Of a stretch of DNA of 64,000 nucleotides, positions 6,364-14,670 are shown one piece after another (positions within the stretch are counted from its first letter, which is position 1; the number at the start of each line of letters is the position of its first letter). The notes under the pieces are model-generated. The model worked only from the letters and a program-made list of their open reading frames with translations. It did no database searches and was not told the origin of the DNA. The stretch comes from RGIG3513 sp045658985 (GTDB taxonomy: Bacteria; Bacillota; Clostridia; Oscillospirales; Butyricicoccaceae). The position numbers and the translations under genes were made by a program. Location: NCBI GenBank assembly GCA_045658985.1, contig JAZOWC010000038.1:1-64000 (forward strand). Direction: 5' to 3'.

Positions 6364-7056
6364 TTGAAGATTGAGAGTAATATCATCAGGTATTACCTGA
6401 AAAACGTGTATTTTATCACGGGAACGGCCTATGCGGGCAAGTCAACTGCCGTAAGGATGCTTGCAGAGCGATACGATATGATCGGCTGCGGAGAAAACTA
6501 TCACAGCGTGGTATCGGATATTGTGGCCACACCTGATGCCCAGCCGAATATCAGCTGGCTCAATAATCTCATAGACTGGAAGGATTTTGTTACCCGCGCT
6601 CCAGAGGAATACGAAAGATGGATATACGCTACTGCGAGGGAAGCCGCCGAGTTTGAGGTTGCGCAGCTGATATCTATGCCCCGCGACCGAAAGATCATAG
6701 TTGACACCAATATTCCCGTGGATATCCTCAGAGAGATATCCGACTATAAGCACGTTGCTGTTATGCTGTCTCCTCAGTCGATGAGTGTGGATAGATTTTT
6801 TGACCGTAATGATCCCGATAAACAGTTCATTTTGAGTGTTATAGAAGGCTGCGATGATAAAGACGCCGTTATGGATAACTACCGTCGGGGGCTCAAGCTG
6901 ATCAACAGCCAAAAACACTATGATGAGTACGCAAACAGCGGATTTTTTACGGTAGTGCGTCAGGATAATGATACAGATACCAGAGAAGATGTATGCAATA
7001 TTCTGGCCGAGCATTTTGGACTAACCATGGCTCAACGGAGGAACAATGATTATTGA
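6364..7056 (+). CDS. P-loop NTPase/kinase-like protein
   Basis: A 230-residue cytoplasmic protein with a clear Walker A motif G-T-A-Y-A-G-K-S-T (about 19-27) right after a hydrophobic strand, as in small nucleotide or shikimate-type kinases. A later strand, K-I-I-V-D-T-N-I-P, could serve as the Walker B region. No substrate-specific motif is recognised. The start is a TTG with only a weak GGTGA site before it; no ATG is available before the Walker A region. It overlaps the next acetyltransferase gene by 11 bases, indicating one operon. Confidence 0.6.
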   Translation: MKIESNIIRYYLKNVYFITGTAYAGKSTAVRMLAERYDMIGCGENYHSVVSDIVATPDAQPNISWLNNLIDWKDFVTRAPEEYERWIYATAREAAEFEVAQLISMPRDRKIIVDTNIPVDILREISDYKHVAVMLSPQSMSVDRFFDRNDPDKQFILSVIEGCDDKDAVMDNYRRGLKLINSQKHYDEYANSGFFTVVRQDNDTDTREDVCNILAEHFGLTMAQRRNNDY

Positions 7057-7561
7057 GACAGGCAGACTAATACTGCGTGAAATGACGTTTGATGACTTTG
7101 ACGGTCTTATGGGCGTGCTTGGTGATGGGGATATTATGAGGTATTATCCCTATGACTTTGACGGTGAGCGTGTGAGAGGCTGGATTGGCAGGAATATTGA
7201 GAGATACCGTATATTTGGATTTGGACTGTGGGCCGTGTGCATCAAAGACACGGGAGAGCTGATAGGAGACTGCGGGTTGACCATGCAGCTTATCAACGGA
7301 CAGATCAAGCCGGAAATCGGATATCATATCCGCAGAGACAAGCAGCGCCAAGGCTATGCTACCGAAGCTGCGGCAGCCGTGCGTGATTGGGCGTTTGGCA
7401 ATACAACTTTTAATATGTTGTATTCTTATATGCCAAAATCCAATATACCCTCGGCAAAGACGGCTCAATCCTATGGGTGTAAGCTGATTGACGAGTACAT
7501 AAACAGCGATATCGAGACACAGGTTTACGGCATATCGAGGCAAGAGTGGGAGAATATATGA
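7046..7561 (+). CDS. GNAT family N-acetyltransferase (RimJ/Acetyltransf_3 type)
   Basis: A 171-residue acetyltransferase. It opens with the E-T-x-R-L-x-L-R-E motif typical of RimJ/RimL-like enzymes and has the acetyl-CoA loop R-Q-G-Y-A-T-E-A (about 96-105) after E-I-G-Y-H-I. The acceptor may be a protein N-terminus, an antibiotic or a metabolite; sequence does not decide. It begins inside the end of the P-loop gene and ends overlapping the next acetyltransferase by ATGA, so all three are translationally coupled. Confidence 0.85.
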   Translation: MIIETGRLILREMTFDDFDGLMGVLGDGDIMRYYPYDFDGERVRGWIGRNIERYRIFGFGLWAVCIKDTGELIGDCGLTMQLINGQIKPEIGYHIRRDKQRQGYATEAAAAVRDWAFGNTTFNMLYSYMPKSNIPSAKTAQSYGCKLIDEYINSDIETQVYGISRQEWENI

Positions 7562-8064
7562 AACTGCAAACCGATAGATTGATTATCTGTGAGTTTACGC
7601 CCGATATGGCAGAGGACGTGCACAAAAACTCCCAGGATAATGATACAAGACGGTTTTTGCCTGATGAGGTTTTTGAGACGGCAGAGGATGCTGCGGATGC
7701 GCTCAAGTACCTGATGGGCGTTTATGAAACCGGTGACGGGCCCCTTGTGTACCCCGTACTGATGAAATCCGGGACAAACATAGGCTACGTTCAGCTCGTA
7801 CCCACAGAGGATGGGTATGAGGTTGGTTATCACATAGCCGAATCGTACACCGGCAGAGGGTATGCAACAGAGGCGCTCGGTTGCTTTTTGGAGTATATTA
7901 TGCCTGACAAAAATATTAACAAGGTGTACGGCATATGCGTCAGCGAAAATCTCGCATCCTGCTGTGTTCTTGAAAAGTGTGGGTTTCAAAAGCTTTTTGA
8001 GGGACTCGGAAAATATCAAGGGAGAGATACAAGTATCGCAAAGTACGTGTACACAACTAAATAA
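7558..8064 (+). CDS. GNAT family N-acetyltransferase (RimJ/Acetyltransf_3 type)
   Basis: A second 168-residue enzyme of the same type, beginning L-Q-T-D-R-L-I-I-C and holding E-V-G-Y-H-I, then R-G-Y-A-T-E-A as the acetyl-CoA loop (about 101-107), and the C-terminal N-L-A-S-C-C-V-L-E-K-C-G-F motif B. It resembles its neighbour only in family motifs, so it is an old paralogue at most. ATG 7558 is chosen because it gives the ATGA overlap and GGGAG is 5 bases before it. Terminator follows. Confidence 0.85.
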   Translation: MKLQTDRLIICEFTPDMAEDVHKNSQDNDTRRFLPDEVFETAEDAADALKYLMGVYETGDGPLVYPVLMKSGTNIGYVQLVPTEDGYEVGYHIAESYTGRGYATEALGCFLEYIMPDKNINKVYGICVSENLASCCVLEKCGFQKLFEGLGKYQGRDTSIAKYVYTTK

Positions 8065-8103
8065 TACTAATTGCAAACGCTAAACGTAAACTTAAAATAA
8101 ACA

Positions 8104-8147
8104 AACCACCCGATTCTACATGATCAGAATCGGGTGGTTGTATTTTT
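8104..8147. terminator. Terminator after the acetyltransferase operon
   Basis: A 14-bp stem (8104-8117 with 8126-8139), eight-base loop, then GTATTTTTG. It may also serve the converging minus-strand gene that ends at 8150. Confidence 0.88.
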
Positions 8148-8149
8148 GT

Positions 8150-8395
8150 TCAGTTGCTTTGATTGCTGATGTCGATTATCGGAGTTGCTCCGTCATCCGG
8201 ATCGGATTTGGGCTCAAGCTGAGAGTAGTCCTTCCATGGAAGTTCGATACGCCAGCTGTCCGACGTAAACACCAGACATTCTGTAAAGAAGTAGAAGGCA
8301 AAAACCGCAAGCAAGACAAAAACAACACAGATAATTGTGATGAGTAGTTTGTTTCGTTTTCTTTTGTAGAAAGAGGATCCCTTGTATGAGTTCAT
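8150..8395 (-). CDS. Small single-pass membrane protein
   Basis: An 81-residue protein with a basic N-terminus (K-R-K-R-N-K), one membrane helix (about 17-40) and a polar C-terminal part outside the cell, including W-R-I-E-L-P-W. No known domain is recognised. It begins 27 bases after rnfB ends and is followed by a terminator, so it is probably the last gene of the rnf transcript. Confidence 0.6.
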   Translation of the reverse strand: MNSYKGSSFYKRKRNKLLITIICVVFVLLAVFAFYFFTECLVFTSDSWRIELPWKDYSQLEPKSDPDDGATPIIDISNQSN

Positions 8396-8422
8396 GCCTT
8401 TAATTTACTCCTTGAGAGATGA

Positions 8423-9205
8423 TTACTTGGTGATGATCTTGCGGGGGCAGACCTCTGCGCACTTGCCGCAATCCTGGCACTTGGAGTAATCGATACGAGC
8501 AACATTGTCAACAACTGTGATTGCCTCGTGGGGGCAATTCTTGACGCAGATACCGCAGCCGATGCAGCCGACCTGGCAGATCTTGCGGACTTCGCCGCCC
8601 TTTGCCTTGGAGACACAAGCGACATGAGTCTTGTTGTTGGCGGGAACGATAGCGATGATGTTTCTGGGGCATGCGCCTACGCACTTGCCGCAAGCGATAC
8701 AAGCATCGCTGTTTACAACAGCCTTGCCGTCAACAATGGAGATTGCATCGTTGGGGCAGACCTTTGCGCAGGAGCCGTAACCCAGGCATCCGAAGTTGCA
8801 CTCGAGGGGGCCGCCGGCAACCTTCATAGCTGCGAGGCAGTCGATAGCGCCTACGTAGTCATACTTACGGCTGGCATTGCTGCCGCCGGAGCATCTGACG
8901 TATGCGGTCATTTTGATGGTTTCGCCTGCTTCTACGCCCATGATCTCAGCGATCTTCTGAGCGGTTTCAGCACCGCCGACGGGGCAGGTGTTGACAGCAG
9001 CTTCGCCGTTAACGATAGCTTCTGCAAGGTTTGCACAACCTGCGTAGCCGCAGCCACCGCAGTTTGCGCCGGGGAGACATTCCTGTACCATGGGGATACG
9101 CTCGTCCTGCTCGACAGCAAAGATCTTGGAGCCGACAGCAAGGAGCAGACCGAACAGGAGGCCGAGGATAGTGAGTGTTAATACAGCAGCAAGAATAGAA
9201 ATCAT
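8423..9205 (-). CDS. rnfB: Rnf complex subunit RnfB (iron-sulfur, electron entry)
   Basis: Subunit B of the ferredoxin:NAD+ oxidoreductase that couples electron flow to Na+ or H+ export. It has an N-terminal membrane anchor (about 3-28), a C-G-G-C-G-Y-A-G-C cluster-binding motif (about 49-57), and ferredoxin-type domains with C-I-A-C-G-K-C-V-G-A-C-P, C-I-G-C-G-I-C-V-K-N-C-P and C-Q-D-C-G-K-C-A-E-V-C-P, i.e. several [4Fe-4S] clusters. RnfB is where reduced ferredoxin is thought to deliver electrons. Length (260) is normal for clostridial RnfB. Gene order C-D-G-E-A-B is canonical. Confidence 0.97.
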   Translation of the reverse strand: MISILAAVLTLTILGLLFGLLLAVGSKIFAVEQDERIPMVQECLPGANCGGCGYAGCANLAEAIVNGEAAVNTCPVGGAETAQKIAEIMGVEAGETIKMTAYVRCSGGSNASRKYDYVGAIDCLAAMKVAGGPLECNFGCLGYGSCAKVCPNDAISIVDGKAVVNSDACIACGKCVGACPRNIIAIVPANNKTHVACVSKAKGGEVRKICQVGCIGCGICVKNCPHEAITVVDNVARIDYSKCQDCGKCAEVCPRKIITK

Positions 9206-9224
9206 ATATTAACTCCTCCCTTAA

Positions 9225-9812
9225 TTAAAAGATGGACAGGCCCTGGAAGCCCATGAATGCGATGGACAGCAGGGAAGCTGTGACCAGAGCGATGGGGAAA
9301 CCTTCAAAAGCCTTGGGGTAGTTTGCGTACTCGAGATGCTCTCTGACAGAGGAGAAGAGGATGATGGCGACGGTGAAGCCGACACCGGACATACAAGCGT
9401 AGAGAACGGACTCGATGAAGTTGTACTGGTTGGTAACGTTCAGCAGAGCAACACCCAGAACAGCGCAGTTGGTGGTGATCAGAGGGAGATAGATACCCAG
9501 AGCCTTGTACAGGGAGGGGATCATCTTCATGAGGAACAGCTCAACAAACTGAACCAGAGATGCAATGATCAGAATGAAAACAACGGTCTGCATGTACATC
9601 AGGTCGAGCTTGACAAGAACAAACTCGTTGATGATGTATGTGACAGAGGATGCAACAGTCATAACGAATATAACTGCGAGACCCATGCCGACGGCAGTGT
9701 CAGTCTTCTTGGAAACACCAAGGAAGGGGCAGATGCCGAGGAACTTAACAAAGATGAAGTTCTGAACCAGAACTGCGGCAAGGGACAGAGAAAGTACGGA
9801 TGCAAATGTCAT
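9225..9812 (-). CDS. rnfA: Rnf complex subunit RnfA
   Basis: Integral membrane subunit with six predicted helices, 195 residues. The start (A-A-V-L-V-Q-N-F-I-F-V-K-F-L-G-I-C-P-F-L-G) carries the conserved short helix with one cysteine that holds the membrane-embedded iron-sulfur cluster together with RnfE. It is homologous to RnfE and NqrE and forms part of the ion channel. It begins directly after rnfE's stop codon. Codons are strongly biased (AAG, CTG, GTT), as in highly expressed genes. Confidence 0.96.
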   Translation of the reverse strand: MTFASVLSLSLAAVLVQNFIFVKFLGICPFLGVSKKTDTAVGMGLAVIFVMTVASSVTYIINEFVLVKLDLMYMQTVVFILIIASLVQFVELFLMKMIPSLYKALGIYLPLITTNCAVLGVALLNVTNQYNFIESVLYACMSGVGFTVAIILFSSVREHLEYANYPKAFEGFPIALVTASLLSIAFMGFQGLSIF

Positions 9813-10421
9813 TTAGTTCTTCCTCCCTTTAACTTTTTTGATAACGACCTGGAAAGCGGCGATCAGAATGCCGAGGCAGAGGAAACCGCCGGGAGCCTGA
9901 ACGATCATGGTAACGGGCTGATAATTTGCACCGAAGAGGGGGATACCGTAGATGGTACCTGCACCGATGATCTCACGGATCGAAGCCAGCAGGCACAGAG
10001 CGAATGTAAAGCCCAGACCCATAGCCAGACCGTCGATCATGCTGCGGAATACACCGTTCTTGGAAGCAAAAGCTTCAGCACGAGCCAGAATGATGCAGTT
10101 AACAACGATGAGGGGGATGTACATACCGAGAGATACCGACAGGTCGGGCAGATATGCCTGCATGAGCAGGTCAAGGACTGTAACGAAGCCTGCGATAACA
10201 ACGATGTAGCAAGCGATACGTACTTTGGAGGGGATCAGCTTGCGCAGCAGGGAGATAACTACGTTGGAGCAAATCAGAACGAATGCTGCAGCGAGACCCA
10301 TACCGATAGCATTGCTGAGGGAGGTACTTGTTGCCAGCGTGGGGCACATACCGATAAGCTGAACAAGAACAGGGTTGTTGGTGAAAAGACCATCAAGGAT
10401 CTGATTAATAGTTTTCTTCAT
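9813..10421 (-). CDS. rnfE: Rnf complex subunit RnfE
   Basis: A 202-residue membrane subunit, six predicted helices, homologous to RnfA. The half-helix P-V-L-V-Q-L-I-G-M-C-P-T-L-A (about 18-31) with its conserved cysteine is clear. It starts at the base where rnfG ends and ends where rnfA begins, which means tight translational coupling. The C-terminal basic tail (K-K-V-K-G-R-K-N) is cytoplasmic. Confidence 0.96.
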   Translation of the reverse strand: MKKTINQILDGLFTNNPVLVQLIGMCPTLATSTSLSNAIGMGLAAAFVLICSNVVISLLRKLIPSKVRIACYIVVIAGFVTVLDLLMQAYLPDLSVSLGMYIPLIVVNCIILARAEAFASKNGVFRSMIDGLAMGLGFTFALCLLASIREIIGAGTIYGIPLFGANYQPVTMIVQAPGGFLCLGILIAAFQVVIKKVKGRKN

Positions 10422-10981
10422 TATTTGCCACCTCCGAGATAGTCTGCAGCGGCGTCAATTGCTGCCTGAACACCCTTAGTAACAGCAGTAGAGGTTACTG
10501 TTGCGCCGGAAATTGCAACAACGTCGGTCTCAGCAGTCTTGCTGTTCTTGACGAGGTTGAGAGTACCGGTGAGACCCTCGAACTGAGAAAGCCATGCAGG
10601 ATCGTTAGCCTTGCTGCCCAGACCTGCTGTTTCGGCGATAGAAGTGATTCTTACGCCGGCAACGGTCTTGTCTGCGTTAACACCGATAATAAGAACGATG
10701 TCGGCGGCAAAACCGGAAGAACTGAGCTGGACACAAACACCTGCGTTGTCACCGCTGTTGGATGTAGCCTTGTACATCTTGGTAACTGCGGGATAAGCAG
10801 AGGAATCAACCTGCTCAAAGGTTGCATTGGGAATGATATCCGCCATAGCTGCCTGAACTTTTGCTTCGGCAATTTCGGCAATGGTATCTTCGGTAAGGAA
10901 GTTTACAAAACCGAGAAGTGCGGAAACAGCCAAACAGATGATGGCCAAAACAGAAATCATAGCGACAGGTGTGTTTTTCAT
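10421..10981 (-). CDS. rnfG: Rnf complex subunit RnfG (FMN-binding)
   Basis: A 186-residue protein with one N-terminal membrane helix and an extracellular FMN-binding domain. The covalent flavin attachment motif S-G-A-T-V-T-S (about 158-164) is intact; FMN is joined to the second threonine through phosphate. It passes electrons from the membrane cluster to RnfD. It overlaps both neighbours by one base. Confidence 0.96.
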   Translation of the reverse strand: MKNTPVAMISVLAIICLAVSALLGFVNFLTEDTIAEIAEAKVQAAMADIIPNATFEQVDSSAYPAVTKMYKATSNSGDNAGVCVQLSSSGFAADIVLIIGVNADKTVAGVRITSIAETAGLGSKANDPAWLSQFEGLTGTLNLVKNSKTAETDVVAISGATVTSTAVTKGVQAAIDAAADYLGGGK

Positions 10982-11979
10982 TATTTAGCCGCCTCCTTCT
11001 TCTGCTTGGGGTGAGCGCCAAACTTCTTGGGCACAGAGATTTTTTCGATCAGGAATACCAGAGCGTTCATAATGAGGATAGCGTAGGAAGTTCCCTCGGG
11101 ATATGCGCTGAAGTATCTGATGAATACAGTGAGCAGACCGCAGCCTACGCCGTAGATGATCTGGCCGCGCTTGGTGATGGGAGAGGTTGTATAGTCGGTA
11201 GCCATAAAGATAGCACCCAGCATCAGACCGCCGGAGAGGAGGCTGAACAGCATGGAATCGAGATGGCCGAGGTCACCCTTGGGGAACAGGAAGGTGATAA
11301 CAGCGACTGTACCGATATAAGTAAGGGGGATACGGACGGTGATGACCTTTCTGTATACCAGATAGATACCGCCGGCCAGCAGAGCCAGAGCGGAAACTTC
11401 ACCCATGGAGCCGCCGATCATACCCAAAGCCATGTCAGCAAAAGAAGCTTCGGGAGCGATGCCCTGGCTCAGTGCGGACAGAGGAGTTGCAGAGGATACA
11501 GCATCGGGAACAGCCTTGATAAGGGGCAGGTCAGCACGGGGAGCGGTCCACAGAGTCATAGCTGCGGGCCAGGAAGCAAGCAGGAATGCACGGCCTGCCA
11601 GAGCAGGGTTCATGAAGTTCTTGCCGATGCCGCCGTAGAGCTGCTTGACAATGATGATTGCGAATGCAGCGCCTACAACTACCATCCACCACTGGGAGGA
11701 TACGGGCAGGCAGAATGCAAGGAGCAGACCTGTTACACATGCGGAGAGGTCGGATACGGAATTGGGCTTTTTGAGAATCAGGCAGTAGAGATATTCGAAA
11801 GCTGCACAGGATGCTACAGAAACAGCAACCAGGAAGAGTGCGCGCAGACCGAATACATAAACCGACACAATAAGAGCGGGCATAAGAGCAATAATAACGT
11901 CAAGCATTATATGGGTGATGCCCTCGGATGTTCTTATGTGCGGAGATGAACTGACTTTGAGTTTGCTTAAATCATGCAT
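10981..11979 (-). CDS. rnfD: Rnf complex subunit RnfD
   Basis: A 332-residue membrane protein, eight to ten helices, homologous to NqrB. It starts with the conserved S-S-S-P-H-I-R-T and has the flavin-attachment segment S-S-A-T-P-L-S (about 157-163); the usual motif is S-G-A-T-P-L, so glycine is replaced by serine while the FMN-binding threonine stays. RnfD is the main ion-translocating subunit. The C-terminal tail is basic and cytoplasmic. Confidence 0.96.
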   Translation of the reverse strand: MHDLSKLKVSSSPHIRTSEGITHIMLDVIIALMPALIVSVYVFGLRALFLVAVSVASCAAFEYLYCLILKKPNSVSDLSACVTGLLLAFCLPVSSQWWMVVVGAAFAIIIVKQLYGGIGKNFMNPALAGRAFLLASWPAAMTLWTAPRADLPLIKAVPDAVSSATPLSALSQGIAPEASFADMALGMIGGSMGEVSALALLAGGIYLVYRKVITVRIPLTYIGTVAVITFLFPKGDLGHLDSMLFSLLSGGLMLGAIFMATDYTTSPITKRGQIIYGVGCGLLTVFIRYFSAYPEGTSYAILIMNALVFLIEKISVPKKFGAHPKQKKEAAK

Positions 11980-11990
11980 TGTTCAGCACC

Positions 11991-13304
11991 TCACTTCTTT
12001 CTGCGGGAGTCAGCAACACGCTGCTTAGCCACGCGAATACCCTGTACCAGGGGGAGCTTGCCGGGGCAGACGAAAGTACAAGCACCGCACTCGATGCAGT
12101 CAAGAGCGTTGACCTTCTCGAGAACCTGTACGGGGTCTGTCTCGTAGCTGCGATAGATGTAGGTGGGGATCAGACCCATGGGGCAGACCTCAACACACTT
12201 GCCGCAGCGGATACATACGGGATTGGGATTGAGAACACATTCCTTGCCGCAGAAAGCCAGGATAGCGTTGGTACCCTTGATAACGGGAACGTCCAGAGAG
12301 GACAGTGCTGTACCCATCATGGGACCGCCCATCAGCAGCTTGTTGGGAGCTTCTTTGAAGCCGCCGCAAGCGTCGATAAGCTTCTCAACGGGAGTACCGA
12401 TTCTTACTTCCAGGTTCTTGGGCTCGCAGATGGCAGAACCGGAAACGGTAACGATTCTTCTGAGTACGGGAGTACCCTGAGTAAAGAGACGGTAGATAGC
12501 AGCGGTTGTATCTGCGTTGAATACTGCGCAACCTGCATCAGCGGGAAGCTTGCCGGACAGAACCTGACGGCCTGTTACAGCATAAATCAGCTGCTTTTCA
12601 GCACCCTGGGGGTACTTGGTTGCGAGGACGGTTACGTCAACTCCGCATCCGTCGGGCAGATACTTCTTAAGGCCTTCAACAACATTCTGCTTATTGTTCT
12701 CGATACAGATCGCAGTTTCAATATCACCGAACATTTTGCGCAGAAGCTTTGCGCCCTCAGCGACTTCTTCGGGACGCTCGAGCATAATTCTGTGGTCGGA
12801 TGTGATGTAGGGCTCACACTCGGCAGCATTGATGATCAAGCGGTCGACCTTTCCGATACCGGAAGAAATCTTGATGTGAGTGGGGAATGCGGCGCCGCCG
12901 TGACCGACGATACCGGCCTCTCTGACCGCGCTGATGAACTCCTCAGTCGTGATCTTGGACAGGTCTTTGGGCTGGATGGATTCGTGGGGAGCGTCCTTAA
13001 AATCGTTGTCGATAATAATGGACATGACCTTGCTGCCGTTGGAATGAGCCATGGGAACGATATCCCTGACTGTTCCGGAGATGGTAGCATGGATGGGGGC
13101 CGATACAGGAGCGGGGCTGTCAGCGATCTTCTGTCCCATGTAGACATAGTCGCCCTTGCTTACCAGGGGTTCGCAAGGTGCGCCAATGTGCATGCTGATA
13201 GGCAGAATGACATACTCCGGCGGCGCAAGTTTTTCGATAGGTTTGCTGTTTGTCAGCTCTTTCATTCCGTCAGGGTGTATACCACCCTTGAAGGTGCGTG
13301 CCAT
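11991..13304 (-). CDS. rnfC: Rnf complex subunit RnfC (NADH/NAD+ site)
   Basis: Peripheral subunit that binds FMN and NAD(H) and reduces NAD+ in the clostridial direction. It opens with T-F-K-G-G-I-H-P, has the glycine-rich G-H-G-G-A-A-F-P-T segment for flavin/NAD binding, and two [4Fe-4S] motifs near the C-terminus, C-I-R-C-G-K-C-V-E-V-C-P and C-I-E-C-G-A-C-T-F-V-C-P. The ATG at 13304 is preferred to a GTG nine bases earlier because AGGTGA lies 5 bases before it. Only about 30 bases separate it from tmcAL and no promoter is seen there. Confidence 0.96.
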   Translation of the reverse strand: MARTFKGGIHPDGMKELTNSKPIEKLAPPEYVILPISMHIGAPCEPLVSKGDYVYMGQKIADSPAPVSAPIHATISGTVRDIVPMAHSNGSKVMSIIIDNDFKDAPHESIQPKDLSKITTEEFISAVREAGIVGHGGAAFPTHIKISSGIGKVDRLIINAAECEPYITSDHRIMLERPEEVAEGAKLLRKMFGDIETAICIENNKQNVVEGLKKYLPDGCGVDVTVLATKYPQGAEKQLIYAVTGRQVLSGKLPADAGCAVFNADTTAAIYRLFTQGTPVLRRIVTVSGSAICEPKNLEVRIGTPVEKLIDACGGFKEAPNKLLMGGPMMGTALSSLDVPVIKGTNAILAFCGKECVLNPNPVCIRCGKCVEVCPMGLIPTYIYRSYETDPVQVLEKVNALDCIECGACTFVCPGKLPLVQGIRVAKQRVADSRRKK

Positions 13305-13334
13305 CGATTTCACCTCTGATTTTCATAATTTATC

Positions 13335-14549
13335 TCAAAGCCTGACCGGTTGAACACGCCATTCATATCCCGCTTTGAAACTGCTGTAAGCGGGAAGTGA
13401 CGCGTTGTACAAGTCGGTGGACAGTGATTCAATATTAAAAAGTGTTTTTGCTCGCTCGGGAAGATTGGATATATGTGCGGTTTTTGTGATAACGGGGATG
13501 TTGGATGACTCCCTCAGCATAGACAGCAGCTGCTGTCCCGTCTGATTGAATGCCAACACTCTGGCGTACGGGGGAGGGGCGACAGATATTTCCTTGGAAA
13601 TACCGAGATAGGCCCTGAGCATAATCCTGCGGATGCGCGACATTGGGTAGCGGCGGGTCTTGGCAAGAGTGAATGCATTATCGCAGGACACCGACGATCT
13701 GATCGCGTTGTATATTCTGTGCTCCAGACCCTCGCTGACATCGGGATATTGTTTGAAATCCTCGGGGGAAAGTCTCAAAAGATACGAAAAGCACTGTCTG
13801 TCAAATGTGCTGCGGTCAAGGCTGCAAAGGCCGTTTTCCACAGCCGATCTGAGTATGGTATAAGAATCTGCCGGAATATACTCGCGTACTTGATCGAGTC
13901 CGCCTATTCCCTCGGCAGACAGTATATTGCGTATGGCAGATGCGGAGCTTGTGCCGCAGGACTGCTCGTAGCTGTCGTGAGCTGCGCCTATCCTCTCTAT
14001 GGCATGGGGAGTTATGGATGAGGAGAGGTCTTTGAGAGCCTTAATATACTCTATGGCAAGTATATTGTTGGGATGTGAGATGACCGAGGATTTTTCGCGG
14101 ATAGCCGAGAAGAGTGCTCTCTCTCGGGCGGCGGCATAGGATATGCCGCTCTTCAGCTCTGCAAGTGTTTGTTGTACAATGGTATGCTCACAAAGCAGGG
14201 ACGCAATATCGCACAAAAGATCGGTGTCGGAGTTCTCTGCGCCAAAAGACAGATCGGTAACAATATCCAGATCCTCAAATATGCGTACCGCAGAGCGTGC
14301 AAAACCTTCTGCCGACAGAAGTGCGTAGGCAGAAGGAAGTTCTATAACCAGATCCGCGCCACCGAGTACGGCAGCTTCGGCACGGAGGTGTTTGGGCAGC
14401 AGGGCGGGTTCGCCGCGCTGGACATAGTTGCCGGACATACAGCATATAACAGCAGTATCCTCACCGAGAAGCTCACGGGTCTTTTGTATGTGCAGACGAT
14501 GACCGTTATGAAAAGGATTGTATTCACACACTATACCGCAAATCTTCAC
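13335..14549 (-). CDS. tmcAL: tRNA(Met) cytidine acetate ligase
   Basis: Enzyme that uses acetate and ATP to make N4-acetylcytidine at the wobble base of elongator tRNA-Met (TmcAL, formerly YlbM). The N-terminus has the nucleotidyltransferase signature E-Y-N-P-F-H-N-G-H (HxGH at 14-17), and further on S-G-N-Y-V-Q-R-G-E-P-A and the A-D-L-V-I-E-L-P segment typical of the family. Length of 404 is normal. The start is a GTG or ATG at the edge of a clear promoter. It appears to be the first gene of a transcript that goes on into rnfC. Confidence 0.93.
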   Translation of the reverse strand: MKICGIVCEYNPFHNGHRLHIQKTRELLGEDTAVICCMSGNYVQRGEPALLPKHLRAEAAVLGGADLVIELPSAYALLSAEGFARSAVRIFEDLDIVTDLSFGAENSDTDLLCDIASLLCEHTIVQQTLAELKSGISYAAARERALFSAIREKSSVISHPNNILAIEYIKALKDLSSSITPHAIERIGAAHDSYEQSCGTSSASAIRNILSAEGIGGLDQVREYIPADSYTILRSAVENGLCSLDRSTFDRQCFSYLLRLSPEDFKQYPDVSEGLEHRIYNAIRSSVSCDNAFTLAKTRRYPMSRIRRIMLRAYLGISKEISVAPPPYARVLAFNQTGQQLLSMLRESSNIPVITKTAHISNLPERAKTLFNIESLSTDLYNASLPAYSSFKAGYEWRVQPVRL

Positions 14550-14568
14550 AGAAACACCTCAATTATAG

Positions 14569-14597
14569 ATTATATACAAAGTTATCTGATTTTGCAA
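14569..14597 (-). promoter_or_regulatory. Sigma-A-type promoter of tmcAL(-rnf)
   Basis: On the minus strand TTGCAA (14597-14592), 17 bases, TATAAT (14574-14569). It lies 20 bases before the tmcAL start. No other promoter is seen before rnfC, so it may drive the whole run. Confidence 0.7.
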
Positions 14598-14670
14598 TAT
14601 TAAATGTATAAATTGTTGGCGTTATAAATATATTTTAGTTAGAAATTAGTTGCCGAAAGGAAGAAAACGC

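Noticed and set aside
14600..14670. Search for a sigma-E promoter before the sipL-like gene
   Set aside because: No CATAnnnT-type -10 with a suitable -35 was found; the AT-rich stretch only loosely resembles one.
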